Shown: in pieces, positions 8,482 to 15,732 of the stretch
How positions within the stretch are numbered: position 1 is the first letter of the stretch
Layout of the letters: each line of letters begins with the position of its first letter
Assembly (NCBI RefSeq): GCF_003460505.1
Contig: NZ_QTVG01000004.1
Coordinates: forward strand, 62,001-126,000
Origin: Eubacterium sp. AF36-5BH
GTDB lineage: Bacteria; Bacillota; Clostridia; Lachnospirales; Lachnospiraceae
Length of the DNA stretch: 64,000 nt
Direction: 5' to 3'
Made by a program: the position numbers and the translations under genes
The notes under the pieces: generated by a model
Seen by the model: only the letters and a program-made list of their open reading frames with translations
Database searches by the model: none
What the model was told of the DNA's origin: nothing

Positions 8482-10246
8482 ATGTGTAAGCGCAGTTTTA
8501 GTGCTGGCAATGGTTATAACTTTATGTAATGTTCCATACAAAGCAAAGGCGGCAACAACATATTCAATGTCAACGTCAGCGATAACATTACTAAAAGGAA
8601 AGAAGCATAAATTAAAAATTGTCAATGCACCAAAAAATGCAAAGATTAAATGGAAAACTTCTAACAAGTTTGCAGTTACCGTATCAAAAAAGGGTAAATT
8701 GAAAGCCGTTAATTACGGAACAGCAACAATTAAAGCTACTTATAAAAAGAAAAATTATTATTGTCAGGTTACAGTTCCTGACAGTTCAAAACGAGTTACA
8801 TTAAATACTTATAATGTAAGTTTGGTAGAGGGAAGCACATATCAGTTACAGCCAACCTCAGCCAAAACAGTTAAGTATTTTTCAAACAATGATCACATTG
8901 CAACAGTTCATGCAAATGGATTAATAAAGGCGCATAATCCGGGAACAGTAGCCATTGCAGCAGAAAATTCTGAAGGATATGCAACATGCACAGTTACAGT
9001 TACTCCAAATGAAGAAAATCAGACAGCTTTGGATAATTCAGTTAGCAAAAAAACTACAGCAATTAGACGTTTAACAACTAAGAACAATATAAAATACGAA
9101 AGAATTACATGGGCTAAGAATAAGATAATACGATTTAAGATTGCAAATTTAGATTCAGATAACGTAAAAAAATGCGTTTGGTCTACTCAGGATGATGAAA
9201 TATTGTCAAAGCCAAACAATGACAGCAACGTAATAGTGGCTGGTGCCAAAACAGGAACAACAGGAAAAACAACTATTACGGCTACAGTAACAGATAAGAC
9301 AGGAAAAACAACAACATATAACAATACCGTTTATGTAACAAAACCCGGAATTAACACAAAGAATCTTGTGCTAATGGGACCTAACATGGGAGCGAACAGA
9401 CAGCAGTACATATCTTTTTCCGGAATTTCGAAATACAGTAAGATAACATGGGATATGTCACATGCACCGCATGTATCTATTGTAAAATATCACAATAAAG
9501 CCAGCATAGTGGGAAACAAGGCAGGTTCAGGTGTGATTAAGGCAACTGTTGATGGGAAAAAATATAATGTAAATTACACAGTTTACAATCCTAAATTTAA
9601 GTCAATTAAAGCTGTTTTAGCAAAGAAGAAAACAACAACGATTAAAATTGACGGCATTACAGGCCTTACACCTACATATAAAAGTAGAAATACTGCAGTT
9701 GCAACAGTTGATGCTAACGGAAAAATCAAAGGAAAAGGTTCAGGGGTAACATTTGTAGATGTGAAACTTGGTAGCTATACAAAGACATATCGTGTGGAAG
9801 TTGCAGCCACAGGTATGAAAACAATAATTTCTAAAGCACAGAAAATCGTTAATACTTGGAAATACAATCAGGGAAAACGTATGCAGTATGGGTATTATGA
9901 TTGTTCATCATTAGTATGGAAGGGATATCAGGTATACAAAAATTACAACAAGAAGTTGGGTAGCACTTCCTGGGCATATACAGCAGGAGAGTTATTTGAC
10001 TACTTAAAAGGTAAAAATCAGATAGTATACTACGGCTATATAGGATACAACTATATGAAACCTGGTGACCTTATTTTCTATGGCGATTACAATAGTGCGG
10101 TAATGTATAGCACACCTGGAAGAACATTAGATATTTACCATGTGTCAATGTATGCCGGAAATGGTAAAGTTGTAGAAAAAGGCGGTAAGACAATAAATTA
10201 TAACAACACAAAACACATTGTTGGAATAGGAAGGGTAGTTAAATAG
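8417..10246 (+). CDS. Secreted Big2 / NlpC-P60 cell-wall hydrolase
   Basis: The N-terminus is a signal peptide (basic stretch, hydrophobic core, cut near YKAKA). Several bacterial Ig-like (Big2) modules follow, with the typical 'ATVDANGKIKGKGSGVTFVDV' type of repeat. The C-terminal ~110 residues are an NlpC/P60 peptidase: catalytic Cys in YDCSSLVW (residue ~496), PGDLIFYG, and His in YHVSMYAGNG (~575). NlpC/P60 enzymes cut peptide stems of peptidoglycan. The start is uncertain: ATG 8417 has AAGGTG 12 bases upstream; GTG 8402 is an alternative. Either start lies inside the preceding gene in another frame, an unusually long overlap. Confidence 0.88.
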   Translation: MKQLTNKQVNKQKKQQKTIISKCVSAVLVLAMVITLCNVPYKAKAATTYSMSTSAITLLKGKKHKLKIVNAPKNAKIKWKTSNKFAVTVSKKGKLKAVNYGTATIKATYKKKNYYCQVTVPDSSKRVTLNTYNVSLVEGSTYQLQPTSAKTVKYFSNNDHIATVHANGLIKAHNPGTVAIAAENSEGYATCTVTVTPNEENQTALDNSVSKKTTAIRRLTTKNNIKYERITWAKNKIIRFKIANLDSDNVKKCVWSTQDDEILSKPNNDSNVIVAGAKTGTTGKTTITATVTDKTGKTTTYNNTVYVTKPGINTKNLVLMGPNMGANRQQYISFSGISKYSKITWDMSHAPHVSIVKYHNKASIVGNKAGSGVIKATVDGKKYNVNYTVYNPKFKSIKAVLAKKKTTTIKIDGITGLTPTYKSRNTAVATVDANGKIKGKGSGVTFVDVKLGSYTKTYRVEVAATGMKTIISKAQKIVNTWKYNQGKRMQYGYYDCSSLVWKGYQVYKNYNKKLGSTSWAYTAGELFDYLKGKNQIVYYGYIGYNYMKPGDLIFYGDYNSAVMYSTPGRTLDIYHVSMYAGNGKVVEKGGKTINYNNTKHIVGIGRVVK

Positions 10247-10425
10247 TGGAGTACAATATTGGAAATATAGTAACGCTAAAAAAAGGCCATCCCTGCGGAA
10301 CAAATCAGTGGAAAATCATACGAACAGGGGCGGATTTTAAGTTGAAGTGCTGTGGATGTGATAGAATAGTAATGATTCCGCGGAAAACATTTGAAAAAAG
10401 TGTAAAAAAGATAATTTCGGAATAA
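10246..10425 (+). CDS. DUF951 family small protein
   Basis: A 59-residue frame starts at a GTG that shares one base with the stop of the hydrolase gene. It encodes the DUF951 pattern: GNIVTLKKGHPCGTNQWKI, then GADFKLKCCGCDR, RIVMIPRKTFEKSVKK. The conserved Cys residues in HPCG and KCCGC suggest metal binding, but no function is established. From memory, DUF951 genes commonly lie just before rpsF in Clostridia, and this one is 256 bases before rpsF. Confidence is high for the family; the start codon is the only in-frame candidate that retains the conserved N-terminus. Confidence 0.9.
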   Translation: MEYNIGNIVTLKKGHPCGTNQWKIIRTGADFKLKCCGCDRIVMIPRKTFEKSVKKIISE

Positions 10426-10455
10426 TACCTTAAGATAATTTCGAAGTTCTGTTTT

Positions 10456-10491
10456 ATGCAACCAATCCAGAAGTTAGTTTTGCATTCAACC
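10456..10491 (+). repeat. Copy 1 of a 24-base repeat with ATGCAA/TTGCAT arms
   Basis: Bases 10468–10491 (beginning CAGAAGTTAG, ending GCATTCAACC) are identical to 12916–12939. Each copy is preceded by ATGCAA, here at 10456, which can pair with TTGCAT within the repeat. Just upstream, 10443–10466 is an imperfect version of the same unit. Confidence 0.75.
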
Positions 10492-10564
10492 AATTAATTA
10501 TAATTAAATAAGTTTTAATTATAATTAATTGAAAATTAAATACACAAAATTAAACAAAATGTAG

Positions 10565-10591
10565 AAAAGCCCTTGATTTAGGGGCTTTTTT
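10565..10591 (+). terminator. Terminator between DUF951 and rpsF
   Basis: AAAAGCCC pairs with GGGCTTTT around a 9–10 base loop, followed by T. Confidence 0.8.
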
Positions 10592-10681
10592 ATGTTATTA
10601 TGTATATTCGTGAAAAAAATAATTTTTCCTTGCTTTTTTACTTATAGGTAGAAAGGCCAGAGACCAAAAGGAGGTAAACGC

Positions 10682-10972
10682 ATGAACAAATATGAGATGA
10701 CAGTTGTTATTAGTGCAAAACTTGAAGAAGAAGGAAGAACTGCAGAACTTGACAAGGTAAAAGCTTTTGTTGAAAAGTTTGGTGGTACTATTGCTAACAT
10801 TGATGACGCTGGAAAGAAGAAATTCGCTTATGAAATCCAGAAGATGTCAGAAGGTTACTATTACTTCATCACATTTGATACTGATAATGTAAACGCTCCA
10901 AGCGAAATAGAAAGCCAGCTTCGTATTATGGAAAATGTCCTTAGATTCATGACTGTTGCAGTAGAAGCATAG
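10682..10972 (+). CDS. rpsF: 30S ribosomal protein S6
   Basis: A 96-residue protein with the S6 pattern: MNKYEMTVVISAKLEEE, a 'FGGTIANIDDAGKKKFAYEI' core and YYFITFDTD. It binds S18 and 16S rRNA in the platform of the small subunit. A strong AAAGGAGGT precedes the ATG. It heads the conserved rpsF–ssb–rpsR operon; gaps of about 20 bases separate the genes. Confidence 0.98.
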   Translation: MNKYEMTVVISAKLEEEGRTAELDKVKAFVEKFGGTIANIDDAGKKKFAYEIQKMSEGYYYFITFDTDNVNAPSEIESQLRIMENVLRFMTVAVEA

Positions 10973-10994
10973 TTAAGATAGAGAGGTATTTAAT

Positions 10995-11444
10995 ATGAAC
11001 AAGATTATACTAATGGGTCGTTTGACTCGTGATCCTGAAGTTAGATATTCAACATCAGGTGACAATCAGTTAGCTATTGCTAGATATACATTAGCAGTAG
11101 ACAGAAGATTCAAAAGAGATGGAGAGCAGACAGCAGATTTTATCAGATGTGTAGCATTTGGTAGAAGCGGTGAGTTTGCAGAAAAGTACTTCCATCAGGG
11201 AACTAAAATCGTAGCAGAAGGTCGTATTCAGACTGGAAGTTATCAGGACAAAGATGGTAAGACAGTTTACACTACAGAAGTAGTTGTAGAAAATCAGGAG
11301 TTTGCAGAAAGCAAAGCAGCGTCTGATAATAACGCAGGATTTGCTCAGGCACCTGCAGCGTCAGCACCAACAGCTCCAGCAGGAGATGGTTTTATGAACA
11401 TTCCTGATAATGTAGACGATTCAGGATTACCATTCAACTTTTAA
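10995..11444 (+). CDS. ssb: Single-stranded DNA-binding protein
   Basis: A 149-residue SSB: OB fold at 1–105 ([37 protein letters not shown]), a Gln/Ala/Pro linker, and the acidic tail ending DDSGLPFNF, which recruits repair and replication partners. GAGAGG lies upstream of the ATG. It lies between rpsF and rpsR, the usual arrangement in Firmicutes. Confidence 0.98.
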   Translation: MNKIILMGRLTRDPEVRYSTSGDNQLAIARYTLAVDRRFKRDGEQTADFIRCVAFGRSGEFAEKYFHQGTKIVAEGRIQTGSYQDKDGKTVYTTEVVVENQEFAESKAASDNNAGFAQAPAASAPTAPAGDGFMNIPDNVDDSGLPFNF

Positions 11445-11464
11445 TTAAATTAGGAGGTCAAGTT

Positions 11465-11728
11465 ATGCCATATAATAAGAGTGAAAGACCAGATTCTCCA
11501 ATGAGAAGAAGAGGCGGTCGTAGAAGAAGAAAAGTTTGTGCATTCTGTGCAAGCGAAAATAAGGCAATCGATTATAAAGATGTAGCAACATTAAAGAGAT
11601 ACGTATCTGAAAGAGGAAAAATTCTTCCTAGAAGAATGACAGGTACATGTGCTAGACATCAGAGAGCTCTTACAACAGCAATCAAGAGAGCTAGAAATAT
11701 CGCATTAATGCCATATACAGTAGAATAA
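11465..11728 (+). CDS. rpsR: 30S ribosomal protein S18
   Basis: An 87-residue basic protein with the S18 signature [29 protein letters not shown] shortened here to its core: CxxC zinc-type pair, IDYKD and LKRYVSE, then [18 protein letters not shown] precedes the ATG. It is the final gene of the operon and is followed by a very strong hairpin. Confidence 0.98.
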   Translation: MPYNKSERPDSPMRRRGGRRRRKVCAFCASENKAIDYKDVATLKRYVSERGKILPRRMTGTCARHQRALTTAIKRARNIALMPYTVE

Positions 11729-11754
11729 TCGCGAAGCTTTGAGCAAAGCGTCAC

Positions 11755-11818
11755 AATAAAAGAAGAGACAGGCAACCCGTTATGCTTGCATAAACGGGAG
11801 TCTGTCTCTTCTTTTATT
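11755..11818. terminator. Long bipartite hairpin terminator after rpsR
   Basis: A perfect 17-bp stem joins 11755–11771 with 11802–11818. Inside it is a second hairpin, CCCGT..ATGC (from 11776) with GCAT..ACGGG (to 11798). The 3' arm is T-rich (TCTTCTTTTATT), so it can work as a terminator; its size is well beyond the usual. Confidence 0.75.
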
Positions 11819-11820
11819 GA

Positions 11821-11845
11821 GCGGCATTCGTTTTGCGAATGCCGC
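11821..11845. repeat. Perfect 10-bp GC-rich hairpin
   Basis: GCGGCATTCG (11821–11830) and CGAATGCCGC (11836–11845) flank the loop TTTTG. It has no T tract and stands out as GC-rich in AT-rich DNA. Confidence 0.75.
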
Positions 11846-11848
11846 GTG

Positions 11849-11908
11849 CTTATTGATTTTTCTCAAATGCTTACACAAAATAAACAAGTAAAAATAAAAA
11901 TCAATAAG
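11849..11908. repeat. 13-bp inverted repeat between rpsR and the anti-sigma gene
   Basis: CTTATTGATTTTT (11849–11861) and its exact complement (11896–11908) enclose 34 bases. On the minus strand it lies just past the anti-sigma stop and may serve as its terminator. Confidence 0.6.
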
Positions 11909-11918
11909 TAGTGAGGTA

Positions 11919-12326
11919 TTATTTTTCCGAACTATTTATTTCCATGTTTACTTCATTTTTATTTTTATCCATATTTACATTTACATCCATGCTTTCATCT
12001 TCAATAGTATCCTTGTTTACATTCACCTCCATTTCTTCATCGTTACTTTTATAAATGTATTTCCCTTTTTCTGTTTCCTTTAGTTCTGTCTTTTTGCCGT
12101 TTTCATCTGTTAGCATTACCTGTATGTTTTTGGTAATACTAGAGCCGGTAGCTGCATATGACACAACGTTTGATGTAGCGAATAAAGCTATAAGAACTAG
12201 TGCTACAGCAGCATAACGTAATCTAAAGTTTTTGATTTTATTATTTTTTGCTTCCATATTTCTTACCTTTCTTAAACAGTCATCGGAAATATTAATTTCG
12301 TCAAACATTTTTTTATAATTACTCAT
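11919..12326 (-). CDS. Putative anti-sigma factor, single-pass membrane protein
   Basis: A 135-residue protein: a ~45-residue cytoplasmic part (starts MSNYKKMFDEINISDD), one membrane helix at ~38–58 (YAAVALVLIALFATSNVVSYA), and an outer region of acidic Asn/Asp/Glu-rich sequence. Size, topology and its position just after an ECF sigma gene (overlap of 8 bases) support an anti-sigma role; no classical zinc anti-sigma motif is visible. AAGGAG is found nine bases upstream of the ATG, inside the sigma gene. Function is inferred from context. Confidence 0.72.
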   Translation of the reverse strand: MSNYKKMFDEINISDDCLRKVRNMEAKNNKIKNFRLRYAAVALVLIALFATSNVVSYAATGSSITKNIQVMLTDENGKKTELKETEKGKYIYKSNDEEMEVNVNKDTIEDESMDVNVNMDKNKNEVNMEINSSEK

Positions 12327-12807
12327 CTAACCAATCTCCTTTCAACTTGTTTTTTAATTGAGCTCTTGCACGCATTAATCTAGTTTGAATAGTGGTTTCT
12401 TTTATATGCAGGATTTGAGAAATCTCCTTTATGGAATATCCCTCGTAGTAATACAAATGAACCACGATTCTATACTTTGAATTTAGATTCATTACTGCAT
12501 CGTAGAGCGTTGATGTTTTTTCGTCTTCAAAAGAAAATTCGGCATCTGATACAGATTCATCCCAGGATACAATTCTTTTATGCCAAAAAGAAGTACACAT
12601 ATTCTTTGACTCGTTTATGGCTACACGAATAAGCCAGCGTTTTATATGTTCTTCGTCTGTGAAGCCATCCTTGCGCTGTAATAATTTTAAAAAAGTATTC
12701 TGCACAACATCTTCTGCATCATATTTGTTTTTGCAATAATTGTAGGCAATTTTGAATACAGTATTGGCATGTTTAGTTACGATCTGATTGTATAATTGTA
12801 TGTCCAC
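12319..12807 (-). CDS. ECF-type RNA polymerase sigma factor
   Basis: A 162-residue sigma-70 family protein with region 2 (YNYCKNKYDAEDVVQNTFLK at ~23–42, HIKRWLIRVAINESKN) and region 4 (KYRIVVHLYYYEGYSIKEIS, then IKETTIQTRLMRARAQLK). The start is a GTG with AGGAGG seven bases upstream. It is translationally coupled to the anti-sigma gene behind it. A 12-base perfect palindrome, GAAAGATCTTTC, lies at 12830–12841 just upstream. The target regulon cannot be told from sequence. Confidence 0.93.
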   Translation of the reverse strand: MDIQLYNQIVTKHANTVFKIAYNYCKNKYDAEDVVQNTFLKLLQRKDGFTDEEHIKRWLIRVAINESKNMCTSFWHKRIVSWDESVSDAEFSFEDEKTSTLYDAVMNLNSKYRIVVHLYYYEGYSIKEISQILHIKETTIQTRLMRARAQLKNKLKGDWLDE

Positions 12808-12907
12808 AGGACTTCCTCCTTAATGTCTTGAAAGATCTTTCTAATAATACAACAATTCAAATGGAAAAAATATCACAAAAAAATAATTTTATGAGATAAT
12901 AAGTTGT

Positions 12908-12939
12908 ATGCAAATCAGAAGTTAGTTTTGCATTCAACC
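12908..12939 (+). repeat. Copy 2 of the 24-base repeat
   Basis: Identical to 10468–10491 over 12916–12939 and again preceded by ATGCAA (12908). It ends 16 bases before the -35-like element of the sigma-fusion promoter. Confidence 0.75.
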
Positions 12940-12954
12940 CCTTGAAATTTTTTC

Positions 12955-12982
12955 GAGACCTTTTTCCACCCCACACCGTCTA
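12955..12982 (+). promoter_or_regulatory. ECF-type promoter for the sigma-fusion gene
   Basis: GAGACC (12955–12960) and CGTCTA (12977–12982) are spaced by 16 bases. This fits the 'AAC/ACC ... CGTC' layout of ECF-recognised promoters rather than the TTGACA/TATAAT type. Autoregulation is inferred. Confidence 0.6.
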
Positions 12983-13031
12983 ATTAATGTATACAAAAAA
13001 AGATGATCATCAGGAAGGACGTACAAACAGT

Positions 13032-14036
13032 ATGAAAAAAGAAAAGTTAGGTGAGACAATAATCGAGTCTCAGGAAAAACTGTATCATATAGCAAAGTCA
13101 ATGCTTTTTGATGATGAAGACTGTTCAGATGCAATTTCTGAGACTATTGTTAAGGCTTTTAGTAAGATCCACACACTCAAGTCAGAGGAATATGTAGATA
13201 CATGGTTAGTGAGAATCCTAATAAATGAGTGCTACAACGTTATCAGACAGAAGAAAAGAGTAGTGTCATTAGAGGATTATATGATGAAAAGTCAGACGAC
13301 AGAGCATAAGGATTATACGGATTTGTACAATGCAATCGGACATCTAAGTGAAAATGAACGTATTTGCGTATCGTTATATTATTTAGATGGTTACAAAGTT
13401 AAGGATATTGCCGAGATATTGAAAACAACAGAAAGCGCTGTAAAAAATAGATTGGCAAGAGCCAGAGCAAAAATGAATGATGAAAGTTATTCCATGGATA
13501 AGATAATGTACATTAATTTTGAAAAACAGTATTATGTAGTCCAGTTAAATCTAGGTGAAGATATTTCAAAAGATGAAGCCGTTAAAATAGCCGAAGGTGT
13601 ACAACTTGTTGAATCAAAAGTAGCTGACAGAGCGGTTGAAGATTACAGTGACAGTGTGGCTCAGGGAAAACTCGAGTCTACAGATGCTACAGCGGAAGTT
13701 ACAAGTGTAGATAAGGCTAAAGTTAATTTAGCTAAGGTTGGTAACAGCTTTAAGGAAAGTGGGGCTGATGATGAAAATAAACTCCTAACAGGTAAGGTTA
13801 CAGATGTAAAAATTTTTGATAACCTTAACATTTTAGGAGCTGATAAGAAAAACTATAGCGAGGTAATTGATTCAAAAGGAAATCTTTTACAGGACACAAT
13901 TAAATACTACAAGAGTGGGGATGGTGAAAATAGTATAGATAAGGTTGTTAAGTCACGCAAGGTTAATCAGAAATTTATTTATGCAACTGTTCAGTACACA
14001 AAAGCTATATTATTATATTGTATCAGAAATAGGTGA
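13032..14036 (+). CDS. Sigma-70 factor joined to an anti-sigma-like C-terminal region (fusion or decayed gene)
   Basis: The likely start is ATG 13032 (AGGAAGGA upstream); ATG 12987 lies next to the promoter and has no ribosome site. Residues 1–~150 are a full ECF-like sigma factor: region 2 (DEDCSDAISETIVKAFSKI, WLVRILINECYN) and region 4 (LSENERICVSLYYLDGYKVK, TTESAVKNRLARARAKM). The frame then continues into ~185 residues resembling the external part of an anti-sigma factor of the DUF4179/DUF5643 kind (ISKDEAVKIAEG, VTDVKIFDNLNILG, YYKSGDGENSIDKVVKS, FIYATVQYT). The cytoplasmic part and membrane helix expected in an anti-sigma factor are missing, and the last ten residues look like out-of-frame sequence. 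A deletion fusing two genes is the simplest reading. Confidence 0.75.
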   Translation: MKKEKLGETIIESQEKLYHIAKSMLFDDEDCSDAISETIVKAFSKIHTLKSEEYVDTWLVRILINECYNVIRQKKRVVSLEDYMMKSQTTEHKDYTDLYNAIGHLSENERICVSLYYLDGYKVKDIAEILKTTESAVKNRLARARAKMNDESYSMDKIMYINFEKQYYVVQLNLGEDISKDEAVKIAEGVQLVESKVADRAVEDYSDSVAQGKLESTDATAEVTSVDKAKVNLAKVGNSFKESGADDENKLLTGKVTDVKIFDNLNILGADKKNYSEVIDSKGNLLQDTIKYYKSGDGENSIDKVVKSRKVNQKFIYATVQYTKAILLYCIRNR

Positions 14037-14047
14037 TATGATACAAT
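14017..14047. repeat. 9-bp inverted repeat at the 3' end of the sigma-fusion gene
   Basis: ATTGTATCA (14017–14025) and TGATACAAT (14039–14047) overlap the last codons of the fusion gene. This may be an operator for the next gene or mark the break point where the original C-terminus was lost. Confidence 0.5.
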
Positions 14048-14092
14048 GAAAATATAGTATAGATACGGATTAAATTTAAGGAGGGAATTTTT

Positions 14093-15580
14093 ATGAAAAA
14101 AATTATTACATTTATTGTAGTGGGAGTTTTGATGCTTTCGACAAACGCTGCAGTGTTTGCTAATAGCACTACAACCTCTATGAGTGTAGGAACAACACAT
14201 ACAGGATTGGTAAAGGAAGATGGACAGCTTGTCATGTGGGGGATGAATGAATATGGAGAGTTTGGAATAGGGAAAACATCTATGTTTAAACAGGGATTTA
14301 CAGATAGTGAAAAAGATGTTGTAGATGTTGCCTGTGGATATTTTTATTCTACTGCAATATTAAAAAAAGATGGAAGTATGTGGGTTTGTGGCAGGAACAA
14401 TTATGGACAACTAGGTAACGGAAAACATGGAATTACGCAGATAAGTAAAGAATTTGTCAAATTGGACACGAATGTAGTAAAAATTGGTGCAGGTGAAGGC
14501 TATTTCATATATTTGAAAAAAGATGGTAGCTTATGGGGAGTTGGTAGTTCAGACTCAGGTAAATTGACTAACAAGTATAGTGGAGATTACGTTACAAAAC
14601 CTGTAAAATTAATTGATGGAATTAGAGATTTTTCTACCTACTGTAGAAACACAGCTGCAATTAATAAAAGTAATGAACTCTATATGTTTGGAAATAACAC
14701 AAACGGTCAGTTAGGAATTGGAAATAATAATGAATCTGTTAATGTAAATTTACCGGTTAAGGTTTTAGAAAATGTAAGAACAGTTTCATGTGGTGTGGAT
14801 TATGTGTTAGCAGTAAAAAATGACAACACATTATATAGCTGGGGAAAAAATGACTATTGCCAGCTTATGAATGGAAAAACAGCTTATGACAAAGATTATG
14901 TTCAGGTATATAAACCAACCAAAGTGGCAGACAATGTTTTGAAAGCCTGTGCGGGAGGAGATGATTCGGCATACATAACAATAGATAATAAATTATACAT
15001 GACAGGTCGCAGTTTATATGGACAGTCAGGAATAGATCCGGTTACATATATAATTAAAGAGCCAAGATTAGTGGCAGAAAAAGTAAAGGATGTAGCAGTT
15101 CAGGAACATACAATATATACCACTTTAGATGGGAAAACTTATACAGCAGGCCATAATATGAATGGGAGTGGGGATTTCTATGATGGATTTATGGAAAGAC
15201 CTTATACAATAGCAGAAGAATATGAATTTAGTAAATTACTTGATTTTAATAATAAAAGTTACGTTGTTCCAAAAAAAATAAAACAATCCATAATTGTAAA
15301 AACAAAAAAGGTAAAGGTTAAGCAGAAAAAACTTAAAAAGAAAAAACAAATCGTAAAAGCCATTACTGTCAAGAATGCTCAAGGAAAAGTAAATTATATA
15401 AAAATAAAAAAGGGATCATCGTCCAAACTTTCAATAAATAAAAAAAGTGGAAAAATCTTAATTAAGAAAGGCACGAAGAAAGGAACATATAAGATAAAAG
15501 TTAAGGTGGTAGCAGCAGGAAACTCAAAATATGAATCAACATATAAAGTTGTAACGGTAAAAATTAAGGTAAACAAATAA
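14093..15580 (+). CDS. Secreted RCC1-repeat propeller protein
   Basis: Signal peptide at 1–24 (cut near AVFA-NS). Seven RCC1-like blades follow, each with a 'LKKDGSMWVCGRNNYGQLGNG' type motif (AILKKDGSMWVCGRNN, AAINKSNELYMFGNNT, AVKNDNTLYSWGKND). The last ~95 residues are a lysine-rich Ig-like module (KGTYKIKVKVVAAGNSKYES) seen in other secreted proteins of this window. Bacterial RCC1 repeats act as binding scaffolds; no enzyme motif is present. AAGGAGGG precedes the ATG. It may be co-regulated with the sigma-fusion gene just upstream, but there is no direct evidence. Confidence 0.88.
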   Translation: MKKIITFIVVGVLMLSTNAAVFANSTTTSMSVGTTHTGLVKEDGQLVMWGMNEYGEFGIGKTSMFKQGFTDSEKDVVDVACGYFYSTAILKKDGSMWVCGRNNYGQLGNGKHGITQISKEFVKLDTNVVKIGAGEGYFIYLKKDGSLWGVGSSDSGKLTNKYSGDYVTKPVKLIDGIRDFSTYCRNTAAINKSNELYMFGNNTNGQLGIGNNNESVNVNLPVKVLENVRTVSCGVDYVLAVKNDNTLYSWGKNDYCQLMNGKTAYDKDYVQVYKPTKVADNVLKACAGGDDSAYITIDNKLYMTGRSLYGQSGIDPVTYIIKEPRLVAEKVKDVAVQEHTIYTTLDGKTYTAGHNMNGSGDFYDGFMERPYTIAEEYEFSKLLDFNNKSYVVPKKIKQSIIVKTKKVKVKQKKLKKKKQIVKAITVKNAQGKVNYIKIKKGSSSKLSINKKSGKILIKKGTKKGTYKIKVKVVAAGNSKYESTYKVVTVKIKVNK

Positions 15581-15603
15581 AGATAAAACATTGAAATAAT
15601 AAC

Positions 15604-15654
15604 AAAGGAAACATTTTTCAAACTTATTGAAGTGCGAAAGATGTTTTCTTTTTT
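15604..15654 (+). terminator. Terminator after the RCC1 gene
   Basis: AAAGGAAACAT (15604–15614) pairs with ATGTTTTCTTT (15641–15651), one G·U pair, and ends in a T run. Confidence 0.8.
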
Positions 15655-15732
15655 GGTAAACTTTGTTAAAAAAATATCTATTATAGATTTTTGAAAAAAA
15701 GAGTTCTATAATAGTAAATCGAGGTGTTATAA

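Noticed and set aside
10592..10681. S6:S18 autoregulatory leader before rpsF
   Set aside because: The position is right but I could not find the conserved hairpin with its CCG element by eye.
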